From an uncultured Bryobacteraceae bacterium (GTDB lineage Bacteria > Acidobacteriota > Terriglobia > Bryobacterales > Bryobacteraceae): a stretch of 64,000 nt of DNA. Position numbers and translations under genes: made by a program. Below, piece by piece: positions 49,888 through 62,650 of this stretch; position 1 is the stretch's first letter, and each line of letters begins with the position of its first letter. A model generated the notes under the pieces. That model was not told the origin of the DNA, searched no databases, and saw only the letters and a program-made list of their open reading frames with translations. The stretch covers positions 1 through 64,000 of the forward strand of contig CALKXJ010000024.1 of assembly GCA_938003835.1 (NCBI GenBank), given 5' to 3'.

Positions 49888-51912
49888 GTGAGCTTCCGCC
49901 TGATGGTCGATTACGCCCCCCGGGGCGATCAGGAGCAGGCGATCGAAAAGCTGGTGCGCGGCGTGCTGGACGGGGAGCGCCATCAGGTTCTGCTGGGCGT
50001 CACCGGCTCGGGCAAGACTTTCACCATGGCCAAGGTCATCGAGCGCGTGGGGCGCCCGGCGCTCGTGCTGGCGCACAACAAGACGCTCGCCGCGCAGCTC
50101 TATCACGAATTCCGCGCTTTCTTCCCTCACAACGCCGTCGAGTATTTCGTCAGTTACTACGACTATTACCAACCCGAAGCCTATCTGCCCGCAAGCGACG
50201 TCTACATTGAAAAAGAGGCGACCATCAACGACGAACTGGACAAGCTGCGCCTTTCGGCCACCAAGTCGCTGTTCGAGCGGCGCGATACGATCATCGTGGC
50301 CAGCGTGAGCTGCATCTACGGGCTGGGCTCGCCCGAGGCCTACTACGGCATGTTGCTCATGCTCGAGAAGGGGCAAAAGGTCAAGCGGGAGCAGATCCTC
50401 CGGCGGCTGGTGGAGATCCTCTACGAGCGCAACGACGCCGACTTCCGCCGCGGCACCTTCCGCGTGCGCGGCGACGTCATCGAGGTTTACCCCACTTATG
50501 ACGATTACGCCTACCGAATCGAGCTCTGGGGCGACGAGATCGATTCGCTGAGCCAGATCGATCCGCTCACCGGCCAGGTGCGCCAGACCTATCTGCGCCT
50601 GCCCATCTACCCCAAGTCGCACTATGTCATGAGCGAGGAGACGCGCGAGCAGGCGCTCAGGAGCATCGAGGCGGAGCTTATCTGGTGGAAGGGGGAGCTC
50701 GAAAAGCAGGGCAAGCTCGTGGAGGCGCAGCGGCTCTGGCAGCGGACGATGTTCGATCTGGAGATGATCCGCCAGATCGGCTACTGCCACGGCATCGAGA
50801 ACTACTCGCGGCACTTCTCCGGGCGGCTGCCGGGCGAGGCGCCGCCGACGCTGCTCGACTATCTGCCCCACGACGCGCTGGTCTTCATTGACGAAAGCCA
50901 CCAGACGGTGCCGCAACTGCATGGCATGTACCACGGGGACCGCTCGCGCAAGGAGACGCTGGTCGAGTACGGCTTCCGCCTGCCGAGCGCGCTCGACAAC
51001 CGGCCGCTTACCTTCGAGGAGTTCGAGGCGCGCGTCAACCAGGTGATCTACGTCTCGGCGACGCCCGGCCCCTACGAGCTCACCAAGAGCGGCGGCGTGG
51101 TGGTGGAGCAGATCATCCGCCCGACCGGCCTGGTGGATCCGGTGGTCGAGGTGCGCCCGGTGCGCGGGCAGGTGGACGACCTGCTCCATGAGATCCGCAA
51201 GCGGGTCGAGCGCAACGAACGCGTGCTGGTGACCACCCTCACCAAGCGGATGGCCGAAGACCTGGCGGAGTATTATCTGGAGGCGGGCGTGCGCTGCCGC
51301 TATCTGCACTCGGAGATCAACACGCTCGACCGGGTTAAGCTCCTGCGCGATCTGAGGCGAGGGGAGTTCGATGCGCTGATCGGGGTCAATCTGCTCCGCG
51401 AAGGCCTCGATCTGCCCGAGGTGTCGCTGGTGGCGATTCTGGACGCCGACAAGGAGGGCTTCCTGCGCTCGACCGGCTCGCTGATCCAGACGATCGGCCG
51501 GGCGGCGCGCAACGTCAATGGCATGTGCATCCTTTATGCCGACACCGTCACCGAGAGCATGCGCCGCGCCATCGAGGAGACCAACCGCAGGCGGCGCATC
51601 CAGATGGCCTACAACGAAGAGCACCATATCACGCCGCAGACGATCGTCAAGCCGATCGACATGCAACTGGTGGCGGTGGCCGAGGCCGATTACCTCACCG
51701 TGCCTCTCGAGGAGGCCGAGGAGCCCGAGCCGGTTACGGCGGAGGAGCGCGCCCGTCTGATCGCCGAGCTCGAGGAGCGGATGCGGGAGGCCGCGCGGAA
51801 GTTCGAGTTCGAGAAAGCGGCGGAGCTGAGGGATCGCATCAAGGCGCTCAAGCAGCGAGAAGTCTATGACGAGATACCCGCAGTTGGCGTTGGTGCTGAC
51901 CGGGCAGGTTAG
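49888..51912 (+). CDS. uvrB: UvrABC system protein B
   Basis: With the GTG at 49888 the protein has 674 residues and starts [21 protein letters not shown] like other UvrB proteins; an ATG at 49852 would add 12 basic residues with no homology. Helicase motifs are complete: Walker [10 protein letters not shown], the beta-hairpin [18 protein letters not shown]-like [11 protein letters not shown], and motif [11 protein letters not shown]. The C-terminal UVR domain is present ([17 protein letters not shown]). UvrB verifies damage loaded by UvrA and positions UvrC in nucleotide excision repair. The stop overlaps the next gene by 47 nt. The nearby ATL gene may feed this pathway. Confidence 0.96.
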   Translation: MSFRLMVDYAPRGDQEQAIEKLVRGVLDGERHQVLLGVTGSGKTFTMAKVIERVGRPALVLAHNKTLAAQLYHEFRAFFPHNAVEYFVSYYDYYQPEAYLPASDVYIEKEATINDELDKLRLSATKSLFERRDTIIVASVSCIYGLGSPEAYYGMLLMLEKGQKVKREQILRRLVEILYERNDADFRRGTFRVRGDVIEVYPTYDDYAYRIELWGDEIDSLSQIDPLTGQVRQTYLRLPIYPKSHYVMSEETREQALRSIEAELIWWKGELEKQGKLVEAQRLWQRTMFDLEMIRQIGYCHGIENYSRHFSGRLPGEAPPTLLDYLPHDALVFIDESHQTVPQLHGMYHGDRSRKETLVEYGFRLPSALDNRPLTFEEFEARVNQVIYVSATPGPYELTKSGGVVVEQIIRPTGLVDPVVEVRPVRGQVDDLLHEIRKRVERNERVLVTTLTKRMAEDLAEYYLEAGVRCRYLHSEINTLDRVKLLRDLRRGEFDALIGVNLLREGLDLPEVSLVAILDADKEGFLRSTGSLIQTIGRAARNVNGMCILYADTVTESMRRAIEETNRRRRIQMAYNEEHHITPQTIVKPIDMQLVAVAEADYLTVPLEEAEEPEPVTAEERARLIAELEERMREAARKFEFEKAAELRDRIKALKQREVYDEIPAVGVGADRAG

Positions 51913-52705
51913 GCGCTACCCGCTCGCCCGCCTGCCCAGTCTCATCCGACACCTGGGTCCGGTCAAAGGTGTCTCCCTCCGCCAGGCGAGCCGCATCGCC
52001 AACACGCTGCGGGCGGGCTTCCCGGTGAAAAGCTACGAGGATCTGGCGCGCGCCAAGGTGGTCGTGGTGTGCGCGCCGGAACGGCAACTGCGGTCGCTCG
52101 TCGCGGAGCTGGAGGCGGCGCCGGTGGATTGGCGCCGGAAGGTCCTTCTGCTCTGCGGCGGCCCGTTCGACAGCAGCCACTTGGCGGGGCTGGCGGCTCG
52201 CGGCGCCGAGGTCGGCTCCCTTCATGCTCTTGAGGAACCTGTGCCGATGCGATTCCTCATCGAGGGTGACCGGCAGGCGGTGCGCTGGGCCCGCCGCCTG
52301 GTGGAAGACAGCGGGGCAGTGGCCGTGGAGATCGAGCGGGGCTCGGCAGGGCTGTGCGGGGCCGGCGAGTCGCTGGCCACCTGGTTGCTCATGGCCCTGC
52401 TGGACGCCTCCGCCATGTGCTTTCGCCGCGCCGGCCTGAGGCCCGGCGGCGCAGGCCCGATCGTCGCCCGGCTGGCGCACCGCGCCGTGCGCAGCTACCT
52501 CAAAGGGGGACGGCGCGCCTGCCGGGTGCCCGAAACCGCCGAGGAGCGCATCCGGTTCCGGCTCCAGCTCGAGGCTTTGCGGCGGGCGGACCTGGCGCTG
52601 GCCGGCTTCCTGCTCGAGGTGGCGGTCCTGACGTTCCAATATCTGGGACGGGACAGCGGCTGGTTGCGCGAGCTCGCTCTGGAGCGCGCGGCCGGCCGGG
52701 GGTAG
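51866..52705 (+). CDS. DUF2520/Rossmann-like protein
   Basis: The 279-residue protein begins inside the end of uvrB (47-nt overlap), so translation is likely coupled. Residues 40-170 follow the layout of the Rossmann-like and DUF2520 family: [57 protein letters not shown]. The N-terminal nucleotide motif is missing: in place of GxGxxG it reads [14 protein letters not shown], so dinucleotide binding is uncertain. The C-terminal part is helical. Members are predicted NADP-dependent oxidoreductases of unknown substrate. The function here is not known. Confidence 0.65.
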   Translation: MTRYPQLALVLTGQVRRYPLARLPSLIRHLGPVKGVSLRQASRIANTLRAGFPVKSYEDLARAKVVVVCAPERQLRSLVAELEAAPVDWRRKVLLLCGGPFDSSHLAGLAARGAEVGSLHALEEPVPMRFLIEGDRQAVRWARRLVEDSGAVAVEIERGSAGLCGAGESLATWLLMALLDASAMCFRRAGLRPGGAGPIVARLAHRAVRSYLKGGRRACRVPETAEERIRFRLQLEALRRADLALAGFLLEVAVLTFQYLGRDSGWLRELALERAAGRG

Positions 52706-52712
52706 GCGGCCC

Positions 52713-53990
52713 ATGCGTCCGGCCATCTGGGTGGGGCTGCTCGTCGCAGTCGGGCTGATTGCGCAGTCACCGCAGGAGACGGGCCTGGATCCGGAAACCC
52801 TGCTGCTGGCGCGCATCAAGCTCCGCATGGAGGAGACCCTGCTCCGCCAGCCGGACTACACCTGCCTGGAGACGATCGAGCGCTCGCGCCGCAAGCCTCC
52901 GGCCCGCCGCTTCCAGCTGCTCGACACGCTGCGCCTGGAGGTGGCGTTGGTGGGAGGCAAGGAGCTGTTCTCCTGGCCGGGCGCACGCGAGTTCCAGGAC
53001 CGCGACCTGCGCGAGCTGGTGCCCACGGGAACCATCGGAACCGGCAGCTTCGCGCTGCACGCCCGCAGCGTCTTTCTCAGCTCCTGGCCGCGGTACCGGC
53101 GCGTCGGCGAGGAGGAGCGCGCCGGCCGCCGCTGCCACCGCTATGACTACAGCGTCGCGCTCGCCGGCAGCGGCTACTATTTGCGCGTGGGGGAGCGCAA
53201 GGCGCGCGTCGCCTACGAGGGCTCGTTCTGGGTGGATGCCGAAACGCTCGATCTGGTCCGGCTTGTCGTCCATGCCCGCGAGATCCCGCCGGAGCTGGAG
53301 CTCGATTCGGTCACCGAGACCATCGACTACGCGCGGGTGGTGATCGGGCAGAGCGAGTTCCTGCTGCCCTCGCGCTCCGAGACGGTGCTGGTGGATCTCG
53401 AGGGCACCGAACACCGCAACCGCACCAGCTTCACCGACTGCCGCCAGTATGTGGGCGAGTCGCGGCTGACGTTCGACGAGCCGCCCGAAACCGGCCCGGC
53501 ACCGCCCGCGCCCGTCGAGGTCGAACTGCCGGAGAATGCCTGGGTCGATCTGGAGCTCGCCAGCGTCATCGACGGCGCGCGGTCCCGCATCGGAGACCCG
53601 GTGGAGGCCATCCTGCGCACTCCGGTCCGGCGCGGCAAAGAGATCGTGATGCCGAGAGGCGCCCGCGCCCGCGGTCGGCTCCTGCATCTGGAAAGGATCG
53701 GCGGGCGCGCCGGCCTGTACGTCGTGGCGATTCAATTCGAGTCCCTCGAGCATGAGGGCCGGCGCGCGCCCCTGGTGGCGCGACTCGAGGAAATCACCTC
53801 GGCCTTGCCCGCCGGCGGTCGTCCCGCCGTCGCCGGCGCGCTGCCCGGCGGCGTGGTGGTGCGGCGCCCCGCGCTCGAAGCCATCCCCGGCGCCGGCGTC
53901 TTCTATGTTAGAGGTGAAATGATCCGCCTGGGTCCGGGCACCTGGATGAGCTGGCGGACAACAAAGAAGCCGGACGGAACCGCACCGTGA
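52713..53990 (+). CDS. Exported hypothetical protein
   Basis: The 425-residue protein has a signal peptide ([15 protein letters not shown]) and no recognised domain. Residues 30-240 resemble acidobacterial exported proteins of unknown function that begin with [17 protein letters not shown]. Residues 270-390 contain [27 protein letters not shown] and [17 protein letters not shown], a pattern recalling beta-rich C domains of TrbI/VirB10-like proteins, but this likeness is weak. The stop overlaps the GH88 start by 4 nt and the gene follows the DUF2520 gene by 7 nt, so it belongs to the same run of plus-strand genes. Confidence 0.65.
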   Translation: MRPAIWVGLLVAVGLIAQSPQETGLDPETLLLARIKLRMEETLLRQPDYTCLETIERSRRKPPARRFQLLDTLRLEVALVGGKELFSWPGAREFQDRDLRELVPTGTIGTGSFALHARSVFLSSWPRYRRVGEEERAGRRCHRYDYSVALAGSGYYLRVGERKARVAYEGSFWVDAETLDLVRLVVHAREIPPELELDSVTETIDYARVVIGQSEFLLPSRSETVLVDLEGTEHRNRTSFTDCRQYVGESRLTFDEPPETGPAPPAPVEVELPENAWVDLELASVIDGARSRIGDPVEAILRTPVRRGKEIVMPRGARARGRLLHLERIGGRAGLYVVAIQFESLEHEGRRAPLVARLEEITSALPAGGRPAVAGALPGGVVVRRPALEAIPGAGVFYVRGEMIRLGPGTWMSWRTTKKPDGTAP

Positions 53991-55135
53991 TCCAATTTCA
54001 AGATGCCGAAGCCGACCGGGCATTGTTCGAACATGCCCTGGAGTTTGCCGAAAAGCAGGTGGCCTCCCTCATCAGGCTCCACCCCATGTACTACCCGCTG
54101 TACACGCAACAGGGCAAGTGGAAGCATGAAGGCCAGGCCTGGACCCACTGGTGCGACGGGTTCCTGCCCGGCATGATGTGGATTTTCGAGGCGCGCCACA
54201 ACAAAGCGAGCGATGAGGCGAAGTTCTGGCTGGAGAATGCCATCCGCTACACCGAGCCGCTTGAGCCGCGCAAGTTCGACCGCGACGTGCATGACCTGGG
54301 CTTCATCTTTTTGTCGAGCTACTATCGCTGGTACCGGCTGACGCGAGAGCCCAGGCTCAACGACGTGCTGATCCAGGCCGGCCGGACGCTGGCCCTGCGT
54401 TTCCAGGACAAGGGGCAGTATCTGAGCTCGTTTGTCGCGGCCAACTCGCTGTTCATCGACATCATGATGAACGTGGGGATCATCTTCTACGCGGCGCGCG
54501 AGACGAACGACGCCACGCTGCGCGAGATCGCGCTCCGGCACTGCTACACCACGCGCCGGTACCTGGTGCGGGGCGACGGCTCCACCGCGCACGAGGGCCT
54601 GTTCGATCTCGACACCGGCGAATTCCTGCGCCAGAGCACGCACCAGGGCTGGCGGGGCGATTCCTGCTGGTCACGCGGCCTCACCTGGAGCCTCTACGGC
54701 TTCACCACCGCCTACGAATTCAGCCGCGACCCGCATTTTCTGGGGACCGCGCAGGCCTGCGCGGACTACTACATCGCTCATACGCCTGCCGGAGGAGTGC
54801 CGCCCTGGGACTTCAACGCTCCGCTGGAGCGCCGCACCCAGGTGGACACTTCGGCCGCGGCGATCGCCGCCGCGGGCCTGCTGCGCCTGTGCCGGCATGT
54901 TCCGGATCCGGCGAAAGGACATTTTTACTGGTCCACCGCCCTGCGGATCCTCGAAACGCTCGCCCGAGACTATCTCGCCGAGGGCGATCCTTCCTGGGAG
55001 GGCATCCTCAAGGGCGGCGTCTATCACATCCATAAGAACCTGGGCGTCAACGAGTCGGTGATGTGGGGCGAGTATTTCTTCGTCGAAGCCCTCGACGAGG
55101 CCTTGCGCCGTCTCCAGGCGGCGGGAGTTCGGTAG
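53987..55135 (+). CDS. Glycoside hydrolase family 88 unsaturated glucuronyl hydrolase-like
   Basis: The start is GTG at 53987, overlapping the previous stop, and the product has 382 residues. It shows the GH88 (alpha6/alpha6) barrel landmarks: [17 protein letters not shown] with a catalytic-site aspartate, [47 protein letters not shown], and [13 protein letters not shown] at the end. GH88 enzymes act on the unsaturated uronic-acid ends left by polysaccharide lyases. No lyase gene is in this window, and no signal peptide is seen, so it probably works in the cytoplasm on imported fragments. The Gfo/Idh/MocA gene follows after 1 nt. Confidence 0.87.
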   Translation: MIQFQDAEADRALFEHALEFAEKQVASLIRLHPMYYPLYTQQGKWKHEGQAWTHWCDGFLPGMMWIFEARHNKASDEAKFWLENAIRYTEPLEPRKFDRDVHDLGFIFLSSYYRWYRLTREPRLNDVLIQAGRTLALRFQDKGQYLSSFVAANSLFIDIMMNVGIIFYAARETNDATLREIALRHCYTTRRYLVRGDGSTAHEGLFDLDTGEFLRQSTHQGWRGDSCWSRGLTWSLYGFTTAYEFSRDPHFLGTAQACADYYIAHTPAGGVPPWDFNAPLERRTQVDTSAAAIAAAGLLRLCRHVPDPAKGHFYWSTALRILETLARDYLAEGDPSWEGILKGGVYHIHKNLGVNESVMWGEYFFVEALDEALRRLQAAGVR

Positions 55136-55136
55136 A

Positions 55137-56441
55137 ATGGCCGCCATGAAGGAATCGAACGGTTCTCCCCGGCGAGCATTTCTTCGCGCCGCGGGCGCCG
55201 CTGTCGGCGGCAGCCTGATTCCGCACCGCGTTCTGGGGGCCAACGACCGCCTGGTGGGCGGCTTCATCGGCATGGGCCGGATGGGGATGGCCAATCTCGG
55301 CTTCGCCCAGCAGATGGAGAACGTCGTCATCAAGGCCGTCTGCGACGTCTATGAGCCCCATCTCCAGCAGGCGGTCGACGCCACCGGACGCAAGGCCAAA
55401 GCGGTGCGGGACTTTCGGGAGATTCTCGCCGACAAGGAGATCGATTTCGTCTGCATCTCGACGCCCGACCACTGGCACGCCTACATGACGGTGGAGGCCT
55501 GCAAGGCCGGCAAGGATGTCTATGTGGAGAAGCCGCTCTGCGTCACCGTCGAGGAAGGCGTCCAAATGGTGGCCGCGGCGCGGAAGTACAACCGGGTGGT
55601 TCAGGCCGGCACCATGCAGCGCTCCGGCATTCACTTCCAGCAGGCGGCGGCGATGGTGGCCCGGGGCGACCTCGGCAAGGTGACCATGGTCCACACCTGG
55701 AATTACGGCAACCAGCCGCCGGCCGGCATCGGCAACCCGCCGGACAGCGATCCGCCGCCGGGCCTGGACTGGGACATGTGGCTCGGCCCGGCGCCGAAGC
55801 GCCCGTTCAACAAGAACCGCTTCGGCGTTGACGCCAAGGCCTTCTCGCACTTCCGCTGGTTCTGGGACTACGCCGGCGGAATGATGACCGACTGGGGCGT
55901 GCACTGGCTGGATATCGTGCAGATGGCCTTCAACGAGGCGATGCCCGTCGCCGTCACCGCGCTCGGCGGCAAGCTGGTGTTGACGGATAACCGCGAGACG
56001 CCCGACACCATCCACGTCACCTACGAATATCCGGGCTTCCTGGCCACCTATGAGAACCGTTCCGGCAACGCGCAATCGATGTTCGGCAAATCGGGCGGGA
56101 TCCTCTTCTACGGCACGCGCGGCACGCTCTTTGTCGACCGCAGCGGCTACCGGCTGGTGCCGGAGAAAGGCTCGGACCTGGTCGAGGTCGAAGTCGGCCG
56201 GTTCAACAACATGAACCTCGCCCACTGGGAGAATTTCATCGATTCGATCCGGACGCGCCGCCGCCCGGTGAGCGACGTCGAGACCTGCCAGCGCTCCACC
56301 ACCACCTGCATCCTGGGCAACATCGCGCTGCGCGGCCGCATGCGCGTTGATTGGGATGCCGCGCAATGGACGACGCTCCAGACCGAGCTTCGGCCGCTAC
56401 TGGCCCGTCCGACCCGCGACCCCTGGAAGATCGTCGTCTGA
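55137..56441 (+). CDS. Tat-exported Gfo/Idh/MocA family oxidoreductase
   Basis: The 434-residue protein starts with a twin-arginine leader (SPRRAFLRAAGAAVGGS). The mature part has the Rossmann domain (GGFIGMGRMGMANLGFA), the EKP motif in VYVEKPLCVTVEEG, and the C-terminal alpha/beta domain with WFWDYAGGMMTDWGVHWLD. Members of this exported subgroup, frequent in Acidobacteria and Planctomycetes, oxidise or epimerise sugars with tightly bound NAD. An alternative start at 55146 would shorten the leader by 3 residues. It begins 1 nt after GH88 and probably shares its transcript, so a role in uronate or glycan processing is plausible. Confidence 0.88.
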   Translation: MAAMKESNGSPRRAFLRAAGAAVGGSLIPHRVLGANDRLVGGFIGMGRMGMANLGFAQQMENVVIKAVCDVYEPHLQQAVDATGRKAKAVRDFREILADKEIDFVCISTPDHWHAYMTVEACKAGKDVYVEKPLCVTVEEGVQMVAAARKYNRVVQAGTMQRSGIHFQQAAAMVARGDLGKVTMVHTWNYGNQPPAGIGNPPDSDPPPGLDWDMWLGPAPKRPFNKNRFGVDAKAFSHFRWFWDYAGGMMTDWGVHWLDIVQMAFNEAMPVAVTALGGKLVLTDNRETPDTIHVTYEYPGFLATYENRSGNAQSMFGKSGGILFYGTRGTLFVDRSGYRLVPEKGSDLVEVEVGRFNNMNLAHWENFIDSIRTRRRPVSDVETCQRSTTTCILGNIALRGRMRVDWDAAQWTTLQTELRPLLARPTRDPWKIVV

Positions 56442-56458
56442 GCGGCGCGAGCAGCGGA

Positions 56459-57184
56459 GTGAGGCAGGCCTGTTTCCGAGCCGAAAACCTCACCAAATCC
56501 TACCCATCGGCCGGCGGGGAGCTGGTTGTCTTCTCGGGGCTCGACTTCGAGGTGGCGCAGGGGGAAAAGCTGGCGCTGGTGGGCCCCTCCGGCGCCGGAA
56601 AGTCGACGCTGCTACACCTGCTCGGCGGCCTGGACCGGCCCACCGCCGGCGCCGTCTATTTCGGCTCCCAGAACCTGTTCGCCCTCTCCGAGACGGAGCT
56701 GGCGCGGTTTCGTAATCGCAGCATCGGCTTTGTCTGGCAAATTCCATCGCTGCTGCCGGAATTTACGGCGCTTGAAAACGTCATGATGCCGCTGCTGGTG
56801 CGCGGCCTCGAGGCCAGGCAGGCCGCCAGGGCGGCGCGCAACCGCCTGGAAGAAGTAGGCTTGGCGGATCGCGCAAGCCATCGCGCCGGCGAGCTTTCCG
56901 GCGGCGAGCAACAGCGCGTGGTCCTGGCTCGGGCGCTGGTCGGCGAGCCGCAGGCGCTGCTGGCCGACGAGCCGACCGGGAACCTGGACTACCGCACCGC
57001 CGAGCTGATCATCGAACTGCTCGATACCCTCCACCGCCGCCACGGGCTCACCTCCGTCGTCGTCACTCACAATCTCGCGTTCGCACGCCGCTGCGATCGC
57101 ATCTTAAAATTAGAGAGGGGAGTGCTGGTCCCCTGGCAGCCACCTCCCCGTGAGGGAACTGACGGCAGGGATGAGGGATTTTAG
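56459..57184 (+). CDS. LolD/MacB-like ABC transporter ATPase
   Basis: The most likely start is GTG at 56459, 17 nt after the previous stop, and the protein has 241 residues; open frame before it overlaps the upstream gene. It shows Walker A GPSGAGKSTL, the Q-loop in FVWQIPSLLPEFTALENVMMP, signature LSGGEQQRV and Walker B ALLADEPTGNLD. The Q-loop and GNLD patterns place it in the LolD/MacB subgroup, which works with FtsX-type permeases in lipoprotein release or efflux. No permease is adjacent: the next gene is clpC after 5 nt. It is therefore an orphan ATPase in this window. Confidence 0.85.
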   Translation: MRQACFRAENLTKSYPSAGGELVVFSGLDFEVAQGEKLALVGPSGAGKSTLLHLLGGLDRPTAGAVYFGSQNLFALSETELARFRNRSIGFVWQIPSLLPEFTALENVMMPLLVRGLEARQAARAARNRLEEVGLADRASHRAGELSGGEQQRVVLARALVGEPQALLADEPTGNLDYRTAELIIELLDTLHRRHGLTSVVVTHNLAFARRCDRILKLERGVLVPWQPPPREGTDGRDEGF

Positions 57185-57189
57185 CCATT

Positions 57190-59670
<2,481 letters not shown>

Positions 59671-59727
59671 AGGCAGCGCCGGCGCGACGCCGCCCGGCGA
59701 GGTGCGCGCCGGTGGTCCGGTCGGCGA

Positions 59728-61995
59728 TCAACTCGCTTCGATCCATAAAACTTCGGAGGTGAAAGGGTCCTCCAGCCGCACCGGCACGCCCCGGCGCGCC
59801 CACTCAGCTCCGGTACGGATCTCCGCGCGACCGGCATCATGCCAGCGGACGCGGTAACGCACGCGGGGCTCGAGGCCGCGGATCGGGAGCGTCACCGACT
59901 CGGTCGGGCTCGCCGCCCGGAAGGCGAGCACGAAGCCTATGCCCAGCTCGGGCGCAAAAGACTCGATGGCGTCCCATTCGGCTGGCGCCACCATCGGCGG
60001 CACGAACAGCTCCGTCTGCGGCAGCAGATGATAGACGTCCCCGCGGCGAAGCACCGGCCGGATCTTCTTATAGAGCTCGACGGCGCGGCGCGCCGCGGCC
60101 CGCAGGTTCTCCGGCCAGGAGGCCAGGCGGCCGGAGATGCCCAAAGCCCCGTACATGCGACTGCGGAAATACTCGTCCAGACGCGCCGCCGGTGTCGCGT
60201 CGGTCGCGGGCTCCTCGTCGTTATCGATGAACCAGGCGTTCAGGTACTGCGCCGGGAAGGCGTAGCTTGCGCCCGTCACCTGATAGCGCACGCGGTAGCC
60301 CGGCGAGGTGGCGTCACTGTTCCAGGCCGTGCTGGCGAAGCGCAGGATGCCGAAATCGGTGCGGTGGCCGCCGCCCGAGCAGTTCTCTAGCGCCAGCCGG
60401 GGAAACTGGCGCCGCAGGTGCCCCATCACCTCGTAAACGCCCTGGATGTGAGCGAAGTTGCCGTCGCCGGCCTGATGGCCGTGGTCGGCGCGCGTGCAGA
60501 CGGTGTAGACGTTGTGGTCCCACTTGAGCCAGTCGACTTTGTATTCGGCGATGAGGCGGCTCAACGTCTGCTTGGCCCAGGCGACCACTTCCGGATTTCC
60601 GAAGCAGAGCGGATGGGTGCCTCCGGGCGCGGGCGGGCGCGCCGGATCGGCAAGAGCCAGCCACGCGCCGCGAATCGGGCTGCCCGCCTGATCGACGAAG
60701 CGCAGATCGACGCGCTCGGGCTCGACCCAGACGCCGAATTTCATCCCGAGCGAGTGAATGAAATCGGCAAAGGCAGCGATGCCCGAGGGGAACTTCTCGC
60801 GGTTCTCGCGCCAGGTGCCCAGGCCGAGGCCGAAGCTGGCGCGTTCCGCAGGCGAGCCCTCGTACCAGCCCGCATCCAGATAGAAGCATTCCAGGCCGAG
60901 CCCGGCGGCGAGCCTCGCTTCTTCCCGGAGGGCCTCCTCGCGCAGCAGGATGTTCCAGTTGTACCAGGTATTGTAGTGCGTCCACGGGAACTCGCCATCA
61001 GGATCGGCGGGCATGACGTGGGCGCGCAGGTAGCGGTGGAGCAGGCGCACGCCCGCATCGGTGTCGCCGCGATAACAGCCGTAGAAGGCGCGCGGGGAGA
61101 CCACCGTTTCGCCCGGCGCGAGGTCGCGGCGGAAGTCGTCGACGCCGGCCTGGAGGATCACCTCGTCGCGTCGCCGGGCAAAATGGATCAGCCAGTGGCC
61201 CGACCACTGAAGTCCTCCACAGAGCCCGTCGCCGCCCGGCGGGACCTCGAGCGCGAACCAGTTCAGATACTCGGCGGTGGAGGTGGGCAGGCGCCGCGAG
61301 AGCCGGTCCTGGCGCGTCGACAGGGTGAACGCCTGCCCGGCGAAGAGCTCGCAGCGGCCGACGTGGTACGGCCCGTACGGCTGAATGTTTTCGGCGCCGC
61401 GGCCCGAGCGCGCCCGCTCGCCCTGGACGTAGGTGATCCGGCATGTCTCCGCCGGCGCCACGGCCAGTGGCACGAGCAGCGGGTCGAAGCGCTCGAGCCC
61501 GGCCAGCTTCTCGCGCCCGGAGTTGTGCACTTCAAGCCACTGCTCGATCACGTCAGCATCGGCGAAACCGCGCAGGCGCAGGCGCAACTCGAGTCCCCGG
61601 TCCACCTCCTCGAACACCAGCTCGAGCTCCATGGAACCGGCCGGATCGCCGCGAACTGCGTGGCGGGCCAAGCGCATCCGCTTGGGATCCGCGAGCCCGA
61701 AAAGAAAGACCGGTTCCGCTGCGCCTGGTCCGCCAGCGGTGCGCACGTGGAAGCCGGTGCTCCAGCGACTGGCCGGCCTGGCCCAGTTTCTGCCGCCGGT
61801 CAGGCCGAGGAACTCCAACTCGAGCCTGCCGTCCGGAGTGAATCGCAGCCGTTTCTGGAAGCGCGAATTGCCGACCGTGAAGCGCCGCGCCACTTCGTCA
61901 TATGCGGCGACGGCGCGCGTCCCCGAAAGCTGGGGGGAGGCCGACCACGCCGCGGCGGCCAAAGCGCCAGGGAGTTGCCTGCGTGTCAGTCTCAT
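59728..61995 (-). CDS. Exported GH36-family alpha-galactosidase
   Basis: The 755-residue protein starts with a Tat-like leader (TRRQLPGALAAAAWSA). It has the N-terminal beta-sandwich, the TIM barrel with WYNWN and CFYLDAGWYEG, then DWLKWDHN, where Asp493 would be the nucleophile, and WNSDATSPG, where Asp561 would be the acid/base. ENCSGGGHRTDFG is a further GH36 signature. The enzyme releases alpha-galactose from raffinose-type sugars or galactomannan. With galE at the other end of the window it would permit galactose use. Some Acidobacteria have many such exported GH36 enzymes, so the exact substrate is uncertain. Confidence 0.9.
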   Translation of the reverse strand: MRLTRRQLPGALAAAAWSASPQLSGTRAVAAYDEVARRFTVGNSRFQKRLRFTPDGRLELEFLGLTGGRNWARPASRWSTGFHVRTAGGPGAAEPVFLFGLADPKRMRLARHAVRGDPAGSMELELVFEEVDRGLELRLRLRGFADADVIEQWLEVHNSGREKLAGLERFDPLLVPLAVAPAETCRITYVQGERARSGRGAENIQPYGPYHVGRCELFAGQAFTLSTRQDRLSRRLPTSTAEYLNWFALEVPPGGDGLCGGLQWSGHWLIHFARRRDEVILQAGVDDFRRDLAPGETVVSPRAFYGCYRGDTDAGVRLLHRYLRAHVMPADPDGEFPWTHYNTWYNWNILLREEALREEARLAAGLGLECFYLDAGWYEGSPAERASFGLGLGTWRENREKFPSGIAAFADFIHSLGMKFGVWVEPERVDLRFVDQAGSPIRGAWLALADPARPPAPGGTHPLCFGNPEVVAWAKQTLSRLIAEYKVDWLKWDHNVYTVCTRADHGHQAGDGNFAHIQGVYEVMGHLRRQFPRLALENCSGGGHRTDFGILRFASTAWNSDATSPGYRVRYQVTGASYAFPAQYLNAWFIDNDEEPATDATPAARLDEYFRSRMYGALGISGRLASWPENLRAAARRAVELYKKIRPVLRRGDVYHLLPQTELFVPPMVAPAEWDAIESFAPELGIGFVLAFRAASPTESVTLPIRGLEPRVRYRVRWHDAGRAEIRTGAEWARRGVPVRLEDPFTSEVLWIEAS

Positions 61996-62092
61996 AGCCC
62001 GAATCCACCGATCCTATTGCGCCCAGTTTCTCACGAATGGACCCGATGCGGGTTGCGGCGCGACAGCGTGCTACACTCCAAATGAAGCCGCT

Positions 62093-62181
62093 GCCCGGGT
62101 GGCGAAATCGGCAGACGCAAAGGACTTAAAATCCTTTTCCCGGCAACGGGAGTGCGGGTTCGAGTCCCGCCCCGGGCACCA
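62093..62181 (+). tRNA. tRNA-Leu (anticodon UAA), CCA encoded
   Basis: The acceptor stem is GCCCGGG (62093-62099) paired with CCCGGGC (62171-62177), discriminator A and an encoded CCA (62179-62181). The anticodon stem-loop reads AAGGACTTAAAATCCTT, with anticodon TAA. The long variable arm TCCCGGCAACGGGA confirms a class II tRNA, and the T-arm has TTCGAGT. It stands alone, 97 nt beyond the start of the GH36 gene, which runs away from it on the other strand. Confidence 0.97.
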
Positions 62182-62199
62182 CGGGCGCCGAAGATCCGC

Positions 62200-62628
62200 T
62201 TACTCCAGCGCAACTCGTGTTCGCCGCTCGAGCTTGACCTGCGCCCGGCGGCGTTTCTCTTTAAGGCGCTGCTCGCGCGCGGCCGCGGGCGCCTGGGTTC
62301 GTTTCCTCGGCCTGGGCCGGACGAGCGCCGCAGCAACCAGGGCGGCGAGCTTGCGTCGGGCGTCCTCGCGATTGCGGCCCTGATCGCGCGTGCGGCTCGA
62401 GGTCACCACCAGCTCGCCCTCCTCGGTCAGGCGCGATCGCAGGCGGGCCAGCAGCCACCGGCGATCGTCCTCACTCAACGCCGCGCTGCGGCCCGGCGCC
62501 CAGCGCAGCTCGACCTTGGTTGCCACCTTGTTGACGTTCTGCCCGCCGGGGCCGCCCGAGCGAACGAAGCGCTCCTCGAGTTCCCCGGCGGGAATCCTGA
62601 GCCCCAAAGCGACCTCGAGATCCTCCAC
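62200..62628 (-). CDS. arfB: ArfB-like peptidyl-tRNA hydrolase (class I release factor-like)
   Basis: This 142-residue protein has only the catalytic domain of a release factor: FVRSGGPGGQNVNK with the GGQ at residues 28-30, then KVELRW. The C terminus is a long basic helical tail (RLKEKRRRAQVKLERRTR), which in ArfB enters the mRNA channel of stalled ribosomes. It frees ribosomes stuck on broken mRNAs, independent of stop codons. Length and tail match ArfB. It is on the opposite strand to the adjacent tRNA-Leu gene and is 22 nt upstream of nothing related; the FecCD gene on the same strand ends 23 nt before its start. Confidence 0.92.
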   Translation of the reverse strand: MEDLEVALGLRIPAGELEERFVRSGGPGGQNVNKVATKVELRWAPGRSAALSEDDRRWLLARLRSRLTEEGELVVTSSRTRDQGRNREDARRKLAALVAAALVRPRPRKRTQAPAAAREQRLKEKRRRAQVKLERRTRVALE

Positions 62629-62650
62629 GCCCCCAGTCTACTGCCTGCGC

